Part shown: positions 52,507 through 61,756 of the stretch, in pieces | Position numbering within the stretch: the first letter of the stretch is position 1 | How the letters are laid out: every line of letters starts with the position of its first letter | Assembly (NCBI RefSeq): GCF_007625155.1 | Contig: NZ_VMNK01000006.1 | Coordinates: 372,001 to 436,000 of the forward strand | Direction: 5' to 3' | DNA length: 64,000 bases | Origin: Denitromonas halophila | GTDB taxonomy: Bacteria; Pseudomonadota; Gammaproteobacteria; Burkholderiales; Rhodocyclaceae | The notes under the pieces: model-generated | Database searches by the model: none | What the model was told of the DNA's origin: nothing | The model's input: the letters and a program-made list of their open reading frames with translations, nothing else | Position numbers and translations under genes: made by a program

Positions 52507-53382
52507 ATGAATCCGCGCGCCCAAGCCCTCCTCCCGGTGTTTTTCGTCCTGCTCTGGAGCACCGGCTTCATCGGCGCCAAGCTGGGGCTACCCTATGCCG
52601 AACCGCTCACCTTTCTGAGTGTGCGCTACGTGCTGGTCATCGCCGTGATGCTGCTGGTGGCACTTGTCAGCCGCGCGCCCTGGCCGAGCAGCTGGACCAT
52701 GGCCGGCCACATCGCCGCCAACGGCTTTCTGCTCCACGGCCTTTACCTTGGCGGCGTTTTCGTCTCCATCAAGCACGGCCTGCCAGCGGGCGTGGCCGCG
52801 CTGGTCGTTGGCATGCAGCCGCTCCTCACCGCCGTCGGCGCCGGCTGGTTTCTGGGTGAACGCGTGACCGCCCGGCAATGGCTCGGCCTGGCGCTCGGCT
52901 TTGTCGGCGTCGCCCTGGTGGTCGGCGGTCGTGCGCAGATCGACACCGTCACCACGAGCAGCCTGTGGCACATGCTCTGGCCCGCCCTTATCGCCCTGAT
53001 GGGCATCACCGTCGGCACGCTGTACCAGAAACGCTTTTGCCCCAGCTTCGATCTGCGCACCGGCAGCGTCATCCAGTTCCTGCCCGCCCTGCTCGTCACC
53101 GGCCTGGTCGCCGCGCAAACTGAAACCCTGCAGATCGAGTGGGACGGCCGCTTCATCTTCGCGCTGTTATGGCTCGTGCTGGTGCTCTCGGTCGGCGCCA
53201 TCAGCCTGCTCAACCTCCTCATCCGCCAAGGCAGCGCCACCAACGTCGCCAGCCTGTTCTACCTCACCCCGCCGGTCACCGCGGTCATCGCCTGGGCGTT
53301 GTTCGACGAAACGCTCTCGCCGATGGCGATTGCCGGCATGGGGGTGGCGGTGGGAGGGGTGTGGCTGGCGCGTCGCGCCTGA
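52507..53382 (+). CDS. EamA/DMT family transporter
   Basis: A 291-residue protein with ten predicted helices in two EamA repeats (first from FFVLLWSTGFIGAKLGL, second from WPALIALMGITVGTLYQKR). Members export amino acids and metabolites; the substrate is unknown. ATG at 52507 was chosen over one six codons upstream. Confidence 0.87.
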   Translation: MNPRAQALLPVFFVLLWSTGFIGAKLGLPYAEPLTFLSVRYVLVIAVMLLVALVSRAPWPSSWTMAGHIAANGFLLHGLYLGGVFVSIKHGLPAGVAALVVGMQPLLTAVGAGWFLGERVTARQWLGLALGFVGVALVVGGRAQIDTVTTSSLWHMLWPALIALMGITVGTLYQKRFCPSFDLRTGSVIQFLPALLVTGLVAAQTETLQIEWDGRFIFALLWLVLVLSVGAISLLNLLIRQGSATNVASLFYLTPPVTAVIAWALFDETLSPMAIAGMGVAVGGVWLARRA

Positions 53383-53426
53383 ACCTTCGCCCGCCCAAGC
53401 AGTCTGCCGATGAGAGGTAGCCTGCC

Positions 53427-54059
53427 ATGACCGATCCTGATGTTCGCTCCCAACATTTCGTGTCCATCGGCCAATGGGCCAGCCTTTGGGCACTACTACT
53501 CTGCTTTCTGAGCCCACATGCCGCCGCGCTCAATGACGCGCGCCTGGTCGATGCCTTGCGCTCCGGCGGCCTTGTCGTGCTGATCCGGCATGCCGCGACC
53601 GAATCCGGCACCGGTGATCCCCCCGGCTTCCGACTCGACGACTGCACCACTCAGCGGAATCTGTCGGCCGCCGGACGCGACCAGGCCCGCGCACTGGGCG
53701 CGTGGTTCGGTGCGCAGCGCATCCCCGTCGGCGAAGTGCGCAGCAGCCGATGGTGTCGTTGCCTCGACACTGCGAAGCTGGCCTTCCCGCCACAGACGAC
53801 GATGATCCCATGGCCGCCACTGGACTCCTTCTTCGATGCCCGCCATCGCGCCGACGCTGCCACCGCCGCCGCCCTGGCCGGGCTGGCCAACCCGATCGCT
53901 GGCAACCGGATCTGGGTCACGCATCAGGTCAACATCACCGCCTTGAGCGGCATTTATCCGGCGCCTGGCGAACTGGTCGTCATGCAGCCGCGCGCCCGTC
54001 CCGATGGCGGATATCGACTTGAGCTCATGGGTCGTCTGACGCCGAGCACGGCGTCCTGA
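53427..54059 (+). CDS. Histidine phosphatase family protein, exported
   Basis: A 210-residue protein with an N-terminal hydrophobic segment (~17-34, signal-like, ending HAAA) and the phosphatase motif VLIRHAATESG holding the catalytic His of the RHG-type core. The second His is in WVTHQVNITAL. Members at this size act on phosphosugars or phosphohistidine; the exported form resembles Ais-like proteins. Substrate unknown. Confidence 0.8.
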   Translation: MTDPDVRSQHFVSIGQWASLWALLLCFLSPHAAALNDARLVDALRSGGLVVLIRHAATESGTGDPPGFRLDDCTTQRNLSAAGRDQARALGAWFGAQRIPVGEVRSSRWCRCLDTAKLAFPPQTTMIPWPPLDSFFDARHRADAATAAALAGLANPIAGNRIWVTHQVNITALSGIYPAPGELVVMQPRARPDGGYRLELMGRLTPSTAS

Positions 54060-54128
54060 CGCATCGCACCGGCACGGCTTGCCGAGCGCGGCGTTAGAAT
54101 GCCGGCATCCCCTCGACGGAGTATCGCC

Positions 54129-54449
54129 ATGCTGATGAGCACTACCCCCACTCTCGAAGGCCAGACCATCACCCGCTATCTCGGCGTGGTCAATGGCGAG
54201 GCCATCATTGGCGCCAACATCTTCAAGGACATGTTCGCCGCCGTGCGCAACGTGGTCGGCGGTCGCGCCGGGGCGTATGAACGCACGCTGGCCGATGCAC
54301 GCAATATCGCCTTCGAAGAAGCCGCCGAGGCCGCGTCCAAGCTCGGTGCCAACGCCGTGGTCGGCATCGATGTCGACTACGAAGTACTCGGCTCCGACAA
54401 CGGCATGTTGATGGTGTGCGTGAGCGGCACGGCCGTGGTTGTCGGTTAA
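54129..54449 (+). CDS. YbjQ family (DUF74) protein
   Basis: A 106-residue protein with the YbjQ/UPF0145 pattern ([28 protein letters not shown], then [29 protein letters not shown]). It forms pentameric rings in known structures; function unclear. Start may be at 54129 or 54135. Confidence 0.88.
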   Translation: MLMSTTPTLEGQTITRYLGVVNGEAIIGANIFKDMFAAVRNVVGGRAGAYERTLADARNIAFEEAAEAASKLGANAVVGIDVDYEVLGSDNGMLMVCVSGTAVVVG

Positions 54450-54461
54450 CCGGTCGTCGCC

Positions 54462-55019
54462 ATGGACCGGATCGCTCATGTGCGCGCAATGGCGCATTAC
54501 AACCGCTGGATGAACGAGCGCCTGTACGCGGCCGCGGCCACGCTCGACCACGACGCGCTGCATGCCGACCGCGGTGCCTTTTTCGGCTCGCTGTTTGGCA
54601 CGCTCAACCATATCGTGGTCGCCGACACGGTCTGGCTCAAGCGCTTCGCCACGCTGCCGGCCTGCCTCACCACGCTGGCCCCCCTGCGCGACGAGCCGCA
54701 ACCCGCGGCCCTCGACGCGCCGCGCTGCCCCAACCTGCCGGCACTCACCGCGCATCGCGAAAAACTCGACGCCCTGATTACCGACTGGGCGAGCACGCTC
54801 ACCGATGCCGATCTCGACGCCGTGTTGCCCTATCAGAACATGCGCGGCATCCCGGCCACGCGCAATGTCTTCGCGCTGCTGATGCATTTCTTCAACCACC
54901 AGACCCACCACCGCGGTCAGGCCACCACGCTGCTGTCGCAGTCCGGCGTCGACATGGGCGCCACCGATCTGTTGCTGCTCATCCCCGACCTCAACGACCC
55001 GCCGGTCGCCACGCCGTGA
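54462..55019 (+). CDS. DinB family protein
   Basis: A 185-residue four-helix-bundle protein with the metal-binding His set: H49 in LNHIVVAD and HxxxH-type HQTHH in [11 protein letters not shown] near residue 145. The family includes thiol-dependent enzymes and DNA-damage-inducible proteins. It overlaps ruvC by four bases. Confidence 0.87.
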   Translation: MDRIAHVRAMAHYNRWMNERLYAAAATLDHDALHADRGAFFGSLFGTLNHIVVADTVWLKRFATLPACLTTLAPLRDEPQPAALDAPRCPNLPALTAHREKLDALITDWASTLTDADLDAVLPYQNMRGIPATRNVFALLMHFFNHQTHHRGQATTLLSQSGVDMGATDLLLLIPDLNDPPVATP

Positions 55020-55570
55020 GCGGCACCGCCTCGGCCATCACCGCCACCCGCATCCTCGGGCTCGACCCCGGCCTGCGGGTGACCGGCTTCGGCGTCATCG
55101 ACACGCTCGGCCAGCAGCTGCGCTATGTGGCCAGCGGCTGCATCAAGACCCAGGACGGCGAGCTGCCCGGCCGGCTCAAGACCCTGCTCGACGGCGTGCG
55201 CGAGGTGATCGCCACCTACCAGCCCGATCAGGTCGCGGTCGAAAAAGTCTTTGTGAACGTGAACCCGCAATCGACCCTGCTGCTCGGTCAGGCGCGCGGC
55301 GCAGTCATTTGTGGCGCGGTGTCCTGCGATTTGCCGGTGCTCGAATACACCGCGCTGCAGGTCAAGCAGGCCGTGGTTGGCCATGGCAAGGCGCACAAGG
55401 ACCAGGTACAGCACATGGTGCAGCGCCTGCTCGAACTGGCCGCCGCACCGCAGGCCGACGCCGCCGACGCGCTGGCCTGCGCCATCTGCCATGCCCACGG
55501 CGGCCTCGGCATGGGCGCGCTGGCCACCGCCGGCATGCGGCGCCGGGGCGGGCGGATCAGCGCGCGTTGA
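55016..55570 (+). CDS. ruvC: Holliday junction resolvase RuvC
   Basis: A 184-residue endonuclease with GTG start overlapping the DinB stop. The catalytic acids are Asp in [13 protein letters not shown], Glu in VAVEKVFVN and the last two in [13 protein letters not shown]. It resolves Holliday junctions in the RuvABC pathway. It is about 22 kb from ruvB, whereas many bacteria have ruvC next to ruvA. Confidence 0.95.
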   Translation: MSGTASAITATRILGLDPGLRVTGFGVIDTLGQQLRYVASGCIKTQDGELPGRLKTLLDGVREVIATYQPDQVAVEKVFVNVNPQSTLLLGQARGAVICGAVSCDLPVLEYTALQVKQAVVGHGKAHKDQVQHMVQRLLELAAAPQADAADALACAICHAHGGLGMGALATAGMRRRGGRISAR

Positions 55571-55686
55571 ATCTGCTTCACCCCCGCCCTGAAAAGCTTT
55601 CGCTTGTGGCGGGCGGCACGCACTGACTACTATCAGACTCACGATGCGAGCGCCAAGCAGCGGCTCGCGCACTTTGGAGGCAAGCA

Positions 55687-56466
55687 ATGTCCGATTCCCC
55701 CGTCAAGCCGCGCCCCCGCGTTGGCCTGTTCGCCACCTGCGTGATGAACGCCTTCCGCCCGAGTATCGGCTTTGCCAGCGCCAAACTGCTCGAAGACGCC
55801 GGCTGCCATGTGAGTGTGCCCGCCGCACAAACCTGTTGCGGCCAGCCCGGCCTCAACAGCGGTGACGAAGACAGCGCCCGTGCACTGGCCAAACAAGTCA
55901 TCGAAGCCTTCGAAGAATTCGACTACGTGGTCGGCCCCTCCGGCTCGTGCATGGCCACCATCCGCCACGACTACCCCAATCTGTTCGCCGACATAGCCGA
56001 CTGGCGCAAGCGCGCCGAGGCGCTGGCAGCCAAGAGCTACGAGCTGCTGTCCTTCCTCACCGACGTAATGGGCGTGACCGCGGTCGATGCCGAATACCAG
56101 GGCACCATCACCTACCACGATTCCTGTAGCGGCCTGCGCAGCATGGGCGTCAAGGGGCAGCCGCGCCAGCTGCTCGGCACGGTGAAAGGCCTGACCATCA
56201 AGGAGATGGAAGACACCGACGTGTGCTGCGGCTTCGGCGGCACCTTCTGCGTCAAATACCCCGAAATCTCCGAAAAGATGGCCGACGACAAGCTCGCCAA
56301 CGCGGCCGCCACCGGCGCCGACACGCTGCTCGGTGGCGACCTCGGCTGCCTGCTGCATCTGGCCGGACGCTTGCGCCGCAAGGGCTCGCCGGTCAAGGTC
56401 TATCACACCGCCGAAGTGCTGGCCGGCCTGGCCGATGGCCCGAGTCTGGGCGAGGAGAACCGATAA
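55687..56466 (+). CDS. lutA: L-lactate utilisation Fe-S protein LutA
   Basis: A 259-residue protein with two CCG-type cysteine-rich domains: CCGQPGLNSGDE (~residue 50) and CCGFGGTFCVKYPE (~179). This is the LutA/YkgE layout; LutABC oxidises L-lactate to pyruvate. TTGGAGGC lies before the ATG. It overlaps lutB by one base. Confidence 0.93.
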   Translation: MSDSPVKPRPRVGLFATCVMNAFRPSIGFASAKLLEDAGCHVSVPAAQTCCGQPGLNSGDEDSARALAKQVIEAFEEFDYVVGPSGSCMATIRHDYPNLFADIADWRKRAEALAAKSYELLSFLTDVMGVTAVDAEYQGTITYHDSCSGLRSMGVKGQPRQLLGTVKGLTIKEMEDTDVCCGFGGTFCVKYPEISEKMADDKLANAAATGADTLLGGDLGCLLHLAGRLRRKGSPVKVYHTAEVLAGLADGPSLGEENR

Positions 56467-57875
56467 TGGAATTCCGCTCCCCCGAGTTCAAGACCCGCGC
56501 GGTGCATGCCCTGCATGACGCCAACCTGCAAAAGGCGCTGAGCAACACCAAGGCCGGCTTTGTGGTCAAGCGTGCCCAGGCCGCCGCCGAGATGCCCGAG
56601 TTCGAGGCGCTGCGCGACACCGCCGCCGAGATCAAGGACCACGTCCTCAACAACCTCGACCACTACCTCGAAAAGTACGAAGCCGCGGTCACCGCCGCCG
56701 GCGGCCATGTGCACTTCGCCACCGATGCCGAAGACGCCCGCCGCATCATCCTCGGCATCTGCAAAAAAGCCAACGCCAAGCGGATCACCAAGGGCAAGTC
56801 GATGGTCTCCGAAGAGATGAGCCTCAACGAGGCGCTGATCGGCGAAGGCTACGAAGTGGTCGAGACCGACCTGGGCGAGTACATCATCCAGCTCGCCGAC
56901 GAGCCGCCCTCGCACATCATCGCGCCGGCCATCCACAAGACCAAGGACCAGGTCGCCGACCTGTTCGCCGCCGCCCACAACAAGCCGCGCAAGACCGACC
57001 GCGCCGCGCTGGTGGCCGAAGCGCGCGAAGTGCTGCGCGAGAAGTACTTCACCGCCGAGGTCGGCATCACCGGCGGCAACTTCCTGGTGGCCGAAACCGG
57101 CTCGTCCGTCATCGTCACCAACGAAGGCAACGGCGACCTCACCCAGACGCTGGCCAAGGTACACATCGTCACCAGCGGCATCGAGCGCGTGATTCCCTCG
57201 CTCGACGACCTCTCCGTGTTCCTGCGCATTCTGGCGCGCAGCGCCACCGGCCAGGAGACCGAGAGCTACACCACTTTCTCGACCGGTCCGCGCCGCGACG
57301 GCGACATCGACGGCCCCGAGGAATACCACGTGGTGCTGCTCGACAACGGCCGCTCCAAGATGCTCGGCAGCCGCTTCCAGGACATGCTGCGCTGCATCCG
57401 CTGCGGCGCCTGCATGAACCACTGCCCGGTGTACGGCTCGATCGGCGGCCACGCCTACGGCTGGGTCTACCCCGGCCCGATGGGCTCGGTGCTCACCCCG
57501 CTGATCAAGGGCATGGACGGCACCTACGACCTGCCCAACGCCTGCACGCTCAACGGCCGCTGCAAGTCGGTGTGCCCGGTGCGCATTCCGCTACCCGACC
57601 TGCTGCGCGAAATCCGCCACAACCAGTTCCGCCAGGACATGACGCCCAAACGCCAGAAACAGGCGCTCAAACTATGGCGCTACGTGGCTGAGCGACCCAA
57701 GCTCTACCACTTTGCCGAGCGCATCGGCGTGCGCATCCTGGCCAGCATGGCCAACGGCAAGGGCAAGCTGCGCAGCCTGCCCTTCGACCCCGGCTGGACC
57801 GGCGCGCGCGACCTGCCCGCCCCCACCGGCCGCACCTTCCTCGAACTGTGGCAAGCCAAGCGGGGTGACAAATGA
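56466..57875 (+). CDS. lutB: L-lactate utilisation Fe-S protein LutB
   Basis: A 469-residue protein with N-terminal LUD domain and two 4Fe-4S motifs of ferredoxin type (CIRCGACMNHCPVYG and CTLNGRCKSVCPVRIP). The C-terminal part matches LutB. It starts one base inside lutA and overlaps lutC by four bases, indicating one translation unit. Confidence 0.94.
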   Translation: MEFRSPEFKTRAVHALHDANLQKALSNTKAGFVVKRAQAAAEMPEFEALRDTAAEIKDHVLNNLDHYLEKYEAAVTAAGGHVHFATDAEDARRIILGICKKANAKRITKGKSMVSEEMSLNEALIGEGYEVVETDLGEYIIQLADEPPSHIIAPAIHKTKDQVADLFAAAHNKPRKTDRAALVAEAREVLREKYFTAEVGITGGNFLVAETGSSVIVTNEGNGDLTQTLAKVHIVTSGIERVIPSLDDLSVFLRILARSATGQETESYTTFSTGPRRDGDIDGPEEYHVVLLDNGRSKMLGSRFQDMLRCIRCGACMNHCPVYGSIGGHAYGWVYPGPMGSVLTPLIKGMDGTYDLPNACTLNGRCKSVCPVRIPLPDLLREIRHNQFRQDMTPKRQKQALKLWRYVAERPKLYHFAERIGVRILASMANGKGKLRSLPFDPGWTGARDLPAPTGRTFLELWQAKRGDK

Positions 57876-58516
57876 GCAGCCGCGACACCATCTTCAAGGC
57901 CATCCGACAAGGCCTCGGCCGCGGCCCGCTCGACGACGCCGCACGCAAGCAACTCGACGCGCGCATCGCCAATCCGCCGCAGCACATCCGTGCCACGGTG
58001 GACGACGCCGATCTGGTCGCCCGCTTCGCCCAGCGTTTCGAATCGCGCTCCGGCACCACCGAGCGTATCGCCAGCCTGGCCGACGTGCCCGCCGCCGTCG
58101 CCGCGCTGGCCGAAAGCTATGCCATCGCGCCATCGGCCGTCGTCGGCACCGCCCTGGGCGAACTCGCCTGGCCGGAGGGCTGGCAGATCGACCACGGCGC
58201 CGCCACCATCGACGTCATGCTCGGCGTCTCGCTGGCCTGGCGCGGCATCGCCGAGACCGGCAGCATCCTCATGCTCTCCGGCCCCGACCGCCCGATCACC
58301 CACAACTTCGTGCCCGAAACTCATGTCGTCGTGCTGCCGGTCGAACACCTCGTCCGCCACTACGAAGACTGCTGGGTCGCCCTGCGCGAACGCGGCCAGG
58401 GCGCCCCGCGCGCCATGAACTTCATCTCCGGCCCCTCACGCACCGGCGACGTCGAGCAGACCATCGAACTCGGCGCCCACGGCCCACGGCGGATGCATGT
58501 GTTGATTCTGGGGTAA
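57872..58516 (+). CDS. lutC: L-lactate utilisation protein LutC
   Basis: A 214-residue LUD-domain protein (LAWRGIAETGSILML, HNFVPETHVVVLP, MNFISGPSRTGDVEQTIELGAHGPRRMHVLIL). The SGPSRTxDIE-like motif near the end is the LUD signature. It completes the lutABC operon; no lactate permease or GntR-type LldR/LutR regulator is adjacent. Confidence 0.93.
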   Translation: MSSRDTIFKAIRQGLGRGPLDDAARKQLDARIANPPQHIRATVDDADLVARFAQRFESRSGTTERIASLADVPAAVAALAESYAIAPSAVVGTALGELAWPEGWQIDHGAATIDVMLGVSLAWRGIAETGSILMLSGPDRPITHNFVPETHVVVLPVEHLVRHYEDCWVALRERGQGAPRAMNFISGPSRTGDVEQTIELGAHGPRRMHVLILG

Positions 58517-58528
58517 AGCCGCCCCCAC

Positions 58529-58607
58529 GTCGGGTGGGCAGTTCACCGCCCATCCGCACTATTTGCCGTGAGGCACGATGGTGGGCAGCGAAGCTGACCA
58601 CCCTACG
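58529..58607 (-). repeat. REP-type element, GTAG-headed on the minus strand (copy 1)
   Basis: Read on the minus strand it begins GTAGGGTGGTCAGCTTCGCT, then CCACCATCGTGCC, and ends in GGGCGGTGAACTGCCCACCC. Its core CGATGGTGGGCAGCGAAG occurs again at 61588-61604. It occupies the gap after lutC. Confidence 0.65.
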
Positions 58608-58686
58608 AAGTCGCACCATCGCGCCTGAACACGCACCGATGCCTGCGCTCGATGGCTTCACTGCGGGCAGCGGCGTCACGGCCATC

Positions 58687-58745
58687 GTAGGGCGGATAGG
58701 CCGCATGCGCATCCGCCGCGCCCCTTGGATGCGCTGCGCTTATCC
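58687..58745 (+). repeat. GTAG-headed REP pair ending in the lysR stop
   Basis: GTAGGGCGGATAGG at 58687-58700 is inverted-matched by TTATCCGCCCTGC at 58740-58752. The TAA of lysR and its last codons (CAG GGC GGA TAA) are formed by the right arm. It belongs to the family of the element at 9324. Confidence 0.65.
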
Positions 58746-59639
58746 GCCCTGCGACAGCTCACGGGCGAGGTCGATGAAGGCGCGCAGCGGTGCCGGCATC
58801 TGGCGACGGCTCGAGGTGTAGAGGTAGAAGTGTTCGGCCGGCGGCATCCAGTCGGCCAGCACCGGCACCAGGGTGCCCGCGTCGATGGCATCGGCTACCA
58901 GCGAAGCGAGCCCATAGGCCAGGCCCAGGCCGGCCTGAGCGGCGTTTAGCGCCATGGCGTGATCATTCACGATGAGGGCGGCCTTCACCTCCACCGCGCG
59001 GCTCACGCCAGCCCGTTCGAATTCCCAGCGATACACCACACCACTCGGAAAGCGCTGGCCGATGCAGGCATGCGCCAGCACATCTTCCGGCGTGCGCGGC
59101 GCCGGATGGGTCGCCAGATAACTCGGCGAGGCAACTGCCGTGAAGCGCTGCGGCAGACCGATCGGCAGCGCGACGCGGTCGGCGGCGAGACGCTCGCCAA
59201 AGCGGATGCCTGCATCGAAACCCTCGGCCACGATATCGACCAGCCCGTCGTCGGCCACCACCTCGACCGCCACCTCCGGGTAGCGCACCCGGAACGCACT
59301 CAAAATCGGCAGCAGCACGGCGTGCATGGCAATCCGCGGCACCGTCAGGCGCAAGCTCCCGCGCGGCGTGTCGCGAAAAGCGTTGAGCTCGTCGAGCGCC
59401 AGCGCGATATCGCTCAGCGCCGGATCGAGCCGGTCGAGCAGACGCGCACCGGCCTCGGTCGGCATCACGCTGCGGGTGCTGCGATTGAGCAGGCGCACCC
59501 CCAGCCGTTCTTCGAGCCCGCGCACCGCATGGCTCAGCGCCGAGGCCGACACGCCCATCTCGTCGGCCGCGCGCCGAAAGCTGCGCTGCCGCGCCACGCT
59601 GGCAAAGGCCGCCAGCTCGCCGTAGTCACTTCGTTTCAT
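58740..59639 (-). CDS. LysR family transcriptional regulator
   Basis: A 299-residue LTTR with N-terminal HTH (LAAFASVARQRSFRRAADEMGVSASALSHAVRGLEERLGVRLLNR) and periplasmic-binding-like effector domain. It is divergent from the SGNH hydrolase/aldo-keto reductase operon and likely controls it. The last residues QGG and stop come from a repeat element. Confidence 0.92.
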   Translation of the reverse strand: MKRSDYGELAAFASVARQRSFRRAADEMGVSASALSHAVRGLEERLGVRLLNRSTRSVMPTEAGARLLDRLDPALSDIALALDELNAFRDTPRGSLRLTVPRIAMHAVLLPILSAFRVRYPEVAVEVVADDGLVDIVAEGFDAGIRFGERLAADRVALPIGLPQRFTAVASPSYLATHPAPRTPEDVLAHACIGQRFPSGVVYRWEFERAGVSRAVEVKAALIVNDHAMALNAAQAGLGLAYGLASLVADAIDAGTLVPVLADWMPPAEHFYLYTSSRRQMPAPLRAFIDLARELSQGG

Positions 59640-59677
59640 TGCTGAATTCTACTCATGACGACATCAAGCAAGCATCG

Positions 59678-59693
59678 GATTGTCTGAACAATC
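59678..59693 (+). promoter_or_regulatory. 16-bp inverted repeat between divergent lysR and SGNH genes
   Basis: GATTGT and ACAATC are exact inverses around CTGA. It lies 38 bp from the lysR start and 45 bp before the SGNH gene start, the usual place for an LTTR operator. No sequence consensus for this LTTR is known. Confidence 0.5.
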
Positions 59694-59738
59694 GATCCGC
59701 GCGATCCTGCTCCACATCCCCTTATGCCGGAGTACCCG

Positions 59739-60515
59739 ATGTCTCAGCTTCTCTCCCGCGCAGCCAAAGCGCTGTGCTGCCTCGCTCTGCTGGCCATAGC
59801 ACACGCCGCCCAGGCCGAGCGCCTGCCCCGCGTTCTGGTGTTTGGAGATTCCAACAGCTGGGGCTGGATCGCCTCGCCACAGGGCTTCCCCGCACAACGG
59901 CTGAACGACGCCGCACGCTGGCCGGGCGTCCTCGGCGCCGCCCTCGCAGGCCAGGCCACCGTCCTCGTCGATGGACTCTCCGGCCGCACGGTGGATGTCG
60001 ACTACCCCAAACCGCTGGTCGGCCTGCCCGGCGCCCTGTTCAACGGCAGCCGCAGCCTGCCCGAAGCCCTGGCGCGCGAGACGCCGCTCGACCTGCTGAT
60101 CGTGATGCTCGGCACCAACGATCTGCGCAGCGATCTCGGCCGCACGCCGGACGCCATCGCCCACGGCCTGCGCACACTTGTCGCGCAGGCGCGCCGCTTC
60201 GGTCACGGCGTGGCCACCCCTTACGCACCGCCGGCCGTGCTGGTGGTGGTTCCCCCACCGCTGGGCGATGTCTCGCGCACACCGCTACGCGCCTTCTTTG
60301 CCGGCATGGAAGCCAAGTCGCGTGCCCTCGCCCCCACCGTGCAGCGTGCGCTGACCGGCACGCCCATCTTCGACGCGGCCGAGACCACCGGCCCCCTCGC
60401 CGGTATCGACGGCGTCCACCTCAGCGCCGCCCAGCATGCGATGCTGGGCCAGGCGCTGGCGCCAGCCGTGCGCCGCGCGCTCATCCTCCCCACCGCTCAG
60501 GAGACTGCACGATGA
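59739..60515 (+). CDS. SGNH/GDSL hydrolase family protein, exported
   Basis: A 258-residue esterase-type protein with a signal peptide (residues 1-25, ending AQA), and the blocks VFGDSNSWG (nucleophile Ser), LIVMLGTNDL and DGVHLSAAQH. It is more like the arylesterase/carbohydrate esterase group. ATG at 59739 was chosen for its GGAG SD; an ATG 15 bases upstream is possible. It overlaps the aldo-keto reductase gene by four bases. It is a paralogue of the cytosolic protein at 33873. Confidence 0.87.
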   Translation: MSQLLSRAAKALCCLALLAIAHAAQAERLPRVLVFGDSNSWGWIASPQGFPAQRLNDAARWPGVLGAALAGQATVLVDGLSGRTVDVDYPKPLVGLPGALFNGSRSLPEALARETPLDLLIVMLGTNDLRSDLGRTPDAIAHGLRTLVAQARRFGHGVATPYAPPAVLVVVPPPLGDVSRTPLRAFFAGMEAKSRALAPTVQRALTGTPIFDAAETTGPLAGIDGVHLSAAQHAMLGQALAPAVRRALILPTAQETAR

Positions 60516-61504
60516 TCCCCACTCGCACGCTCGGCCCCAAAGGGCCCACGCTCTCCGCCCTCGGCTTCGGCTGCATGGGCATGTCGGAGTTCTACGGCCC
60601 GAGCGACGACGCCGAATCACGGCGCGTGCTCGAAGCCGCCGTCGAGGCCGGCATCCAGATGTTCGACACCGCCGACACCTACGGCCTCGGCCACAACGAA
60701 CGCCTGCTGGCGCCCCTGATCGCCGCCCATGGCGCGCGCATCTGCGTGGCCACCAAGTTCGGCATTGCCCGCGAGCCGGGGCAATACGCGCGCAGCATCA
60801 ACAACCAGCCCGACTACATCCGCCGCGCCTGCGACGCCTCGCGCCAGCGGCTCGGTGTCGACACCATCGACCTCTACTACTGCCACCGCCGCGACCCGGC
60901 CGTGCCCATTGAAGCGCTGATGGAGACCCTGGCCGCACTGGTGTCCGAAGGCAAGGTGCGCGCCATCGGCCTGTCGGAGGTGAGCGCCGACACCCTGCGC
61001 CGCGCCGCCGCCATCCACCCGGTGGCCGCGGTGCAGAGCGAATACTCGCTGTGGAGCCGTGAGCCCGAGCACGGCCTGCTCGAGGCCTGCCGCGAGCTGG
61101 GCACCACGCTGGTCGCCTACAGTCCGCTCGGGCGCGGCTTCCTGACCGGCGCGCTGGCGTCCACCGAATCTCTGGCCGAAGACGACTTCCGCCGCCGCAG
61201 CCCGCGTTTCGCCGACGACGCCATGGCGCACAACCAGCGGCTGGTCGACGCGCTTACCGCCTTCGCTACCGTGCGCGACGCCACGCCGGCACAGATTGCG
61301 CTGGCCTGGCTGATCAACAAGCACCCGAACGTGATGCCCATCCCCGGCACGCGCAAGATCTCGCGCTTGCACGAAAACCTGGCCGGCGCTGCTTTGACGC
61401 TCAATACCGCCGAGATCGCCGAGCTCGACACGCTGTTTGATCCCGACGCCGTGGCGGGCGAGCGCTATCCGGAAGCCGGCTGGTCGGGTATCGAACGCAC
61501 GTAG
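60512..61504 (+). CDS. Aldo/keto reductase
   Basis: A 330-residue NADPH-dependent aldo/keto reductase of the TIM-barrel fold. The tetrad is D and Y in FDTADTYGLGHNE, K in ATKFG and H in LYYCHRRD. Family members reduce aldehydes and ketones. Starts ATGA-overlapped with the SGNH gene; divergent LysR as likely regulator. Confidence 0.9.
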   Translation: MIPTRTLGPKGPTLSALGFGCMGMSEFYGPSDDAESRRVLEAAVEAGIQMFDTADTYGLGHNERLLAPLIAAHGARICVATKFGIAREPGQYARSINNQPDYIRRACDASRQRLGVDTIDLYYCHRRDPAVPIEALMETLAALVSEGKVRAIGLSEVSADTLRRAAAIHPVAAVQSEYSLWSREPEHGLLEACRELGTTLVAYSPLGRGFLTGALASTESLAEDDFRRRSPRFADDAMAHNQRLVDALTAFATVRDATPAQIALAWLINKHPNVMPIPGTRKISRLHENLAGAALTLNTAEIAELDTLFDPDAVAGERYPEAGWSGIERT

Positions 61505-61547
61505 GAGAATGCATCGGCAATCGTTATGCCACCGACGGGACGCTCGC

Positions 61548-61617
61548 CGGCTGGGCGGCTTGCCGCCCACCTTTACCGTGCGGCACGATGGTGGGCAGCG
61601 AAGTTGGTCACTCTACG
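61548..61617 (-). repeat. REP-type element, GTAG-headed on the minus strand (copy 2)
   Basis: Read on the minus strand it begins GTAGAGTGACCAACTTCGCT, continues CCCACCATCGTGCC, and ends GGGCGGCAAGCCGCCC. The core is shared with copy 1 at 58529-58607. It lies in the gap after the aldo-keto reductase gene. Confidence 0.65.
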
Positions 61618-61756
61618 GTGAGCCGGCCCCGCCACCGGCGTCGGCTCAATGTCGAATGAAGGTGCACTGGCGCTTGAAGTGAATCCCACTTCGGTCTAAA
61701 AGACGAATAGCCCACGTCAAACAGGAGAGCCAGGCGAAACGCCTGCACTGCCCCCA

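Noticed and set aside
59639-60511. N-terminal 290 codons of a long frame joined to the aldo/keto reductase
   Set aside because: It is an out-of-frame shadow of the SGNH hydrolase, Arg/Pro-rich; the real start is the ATG at 60512.
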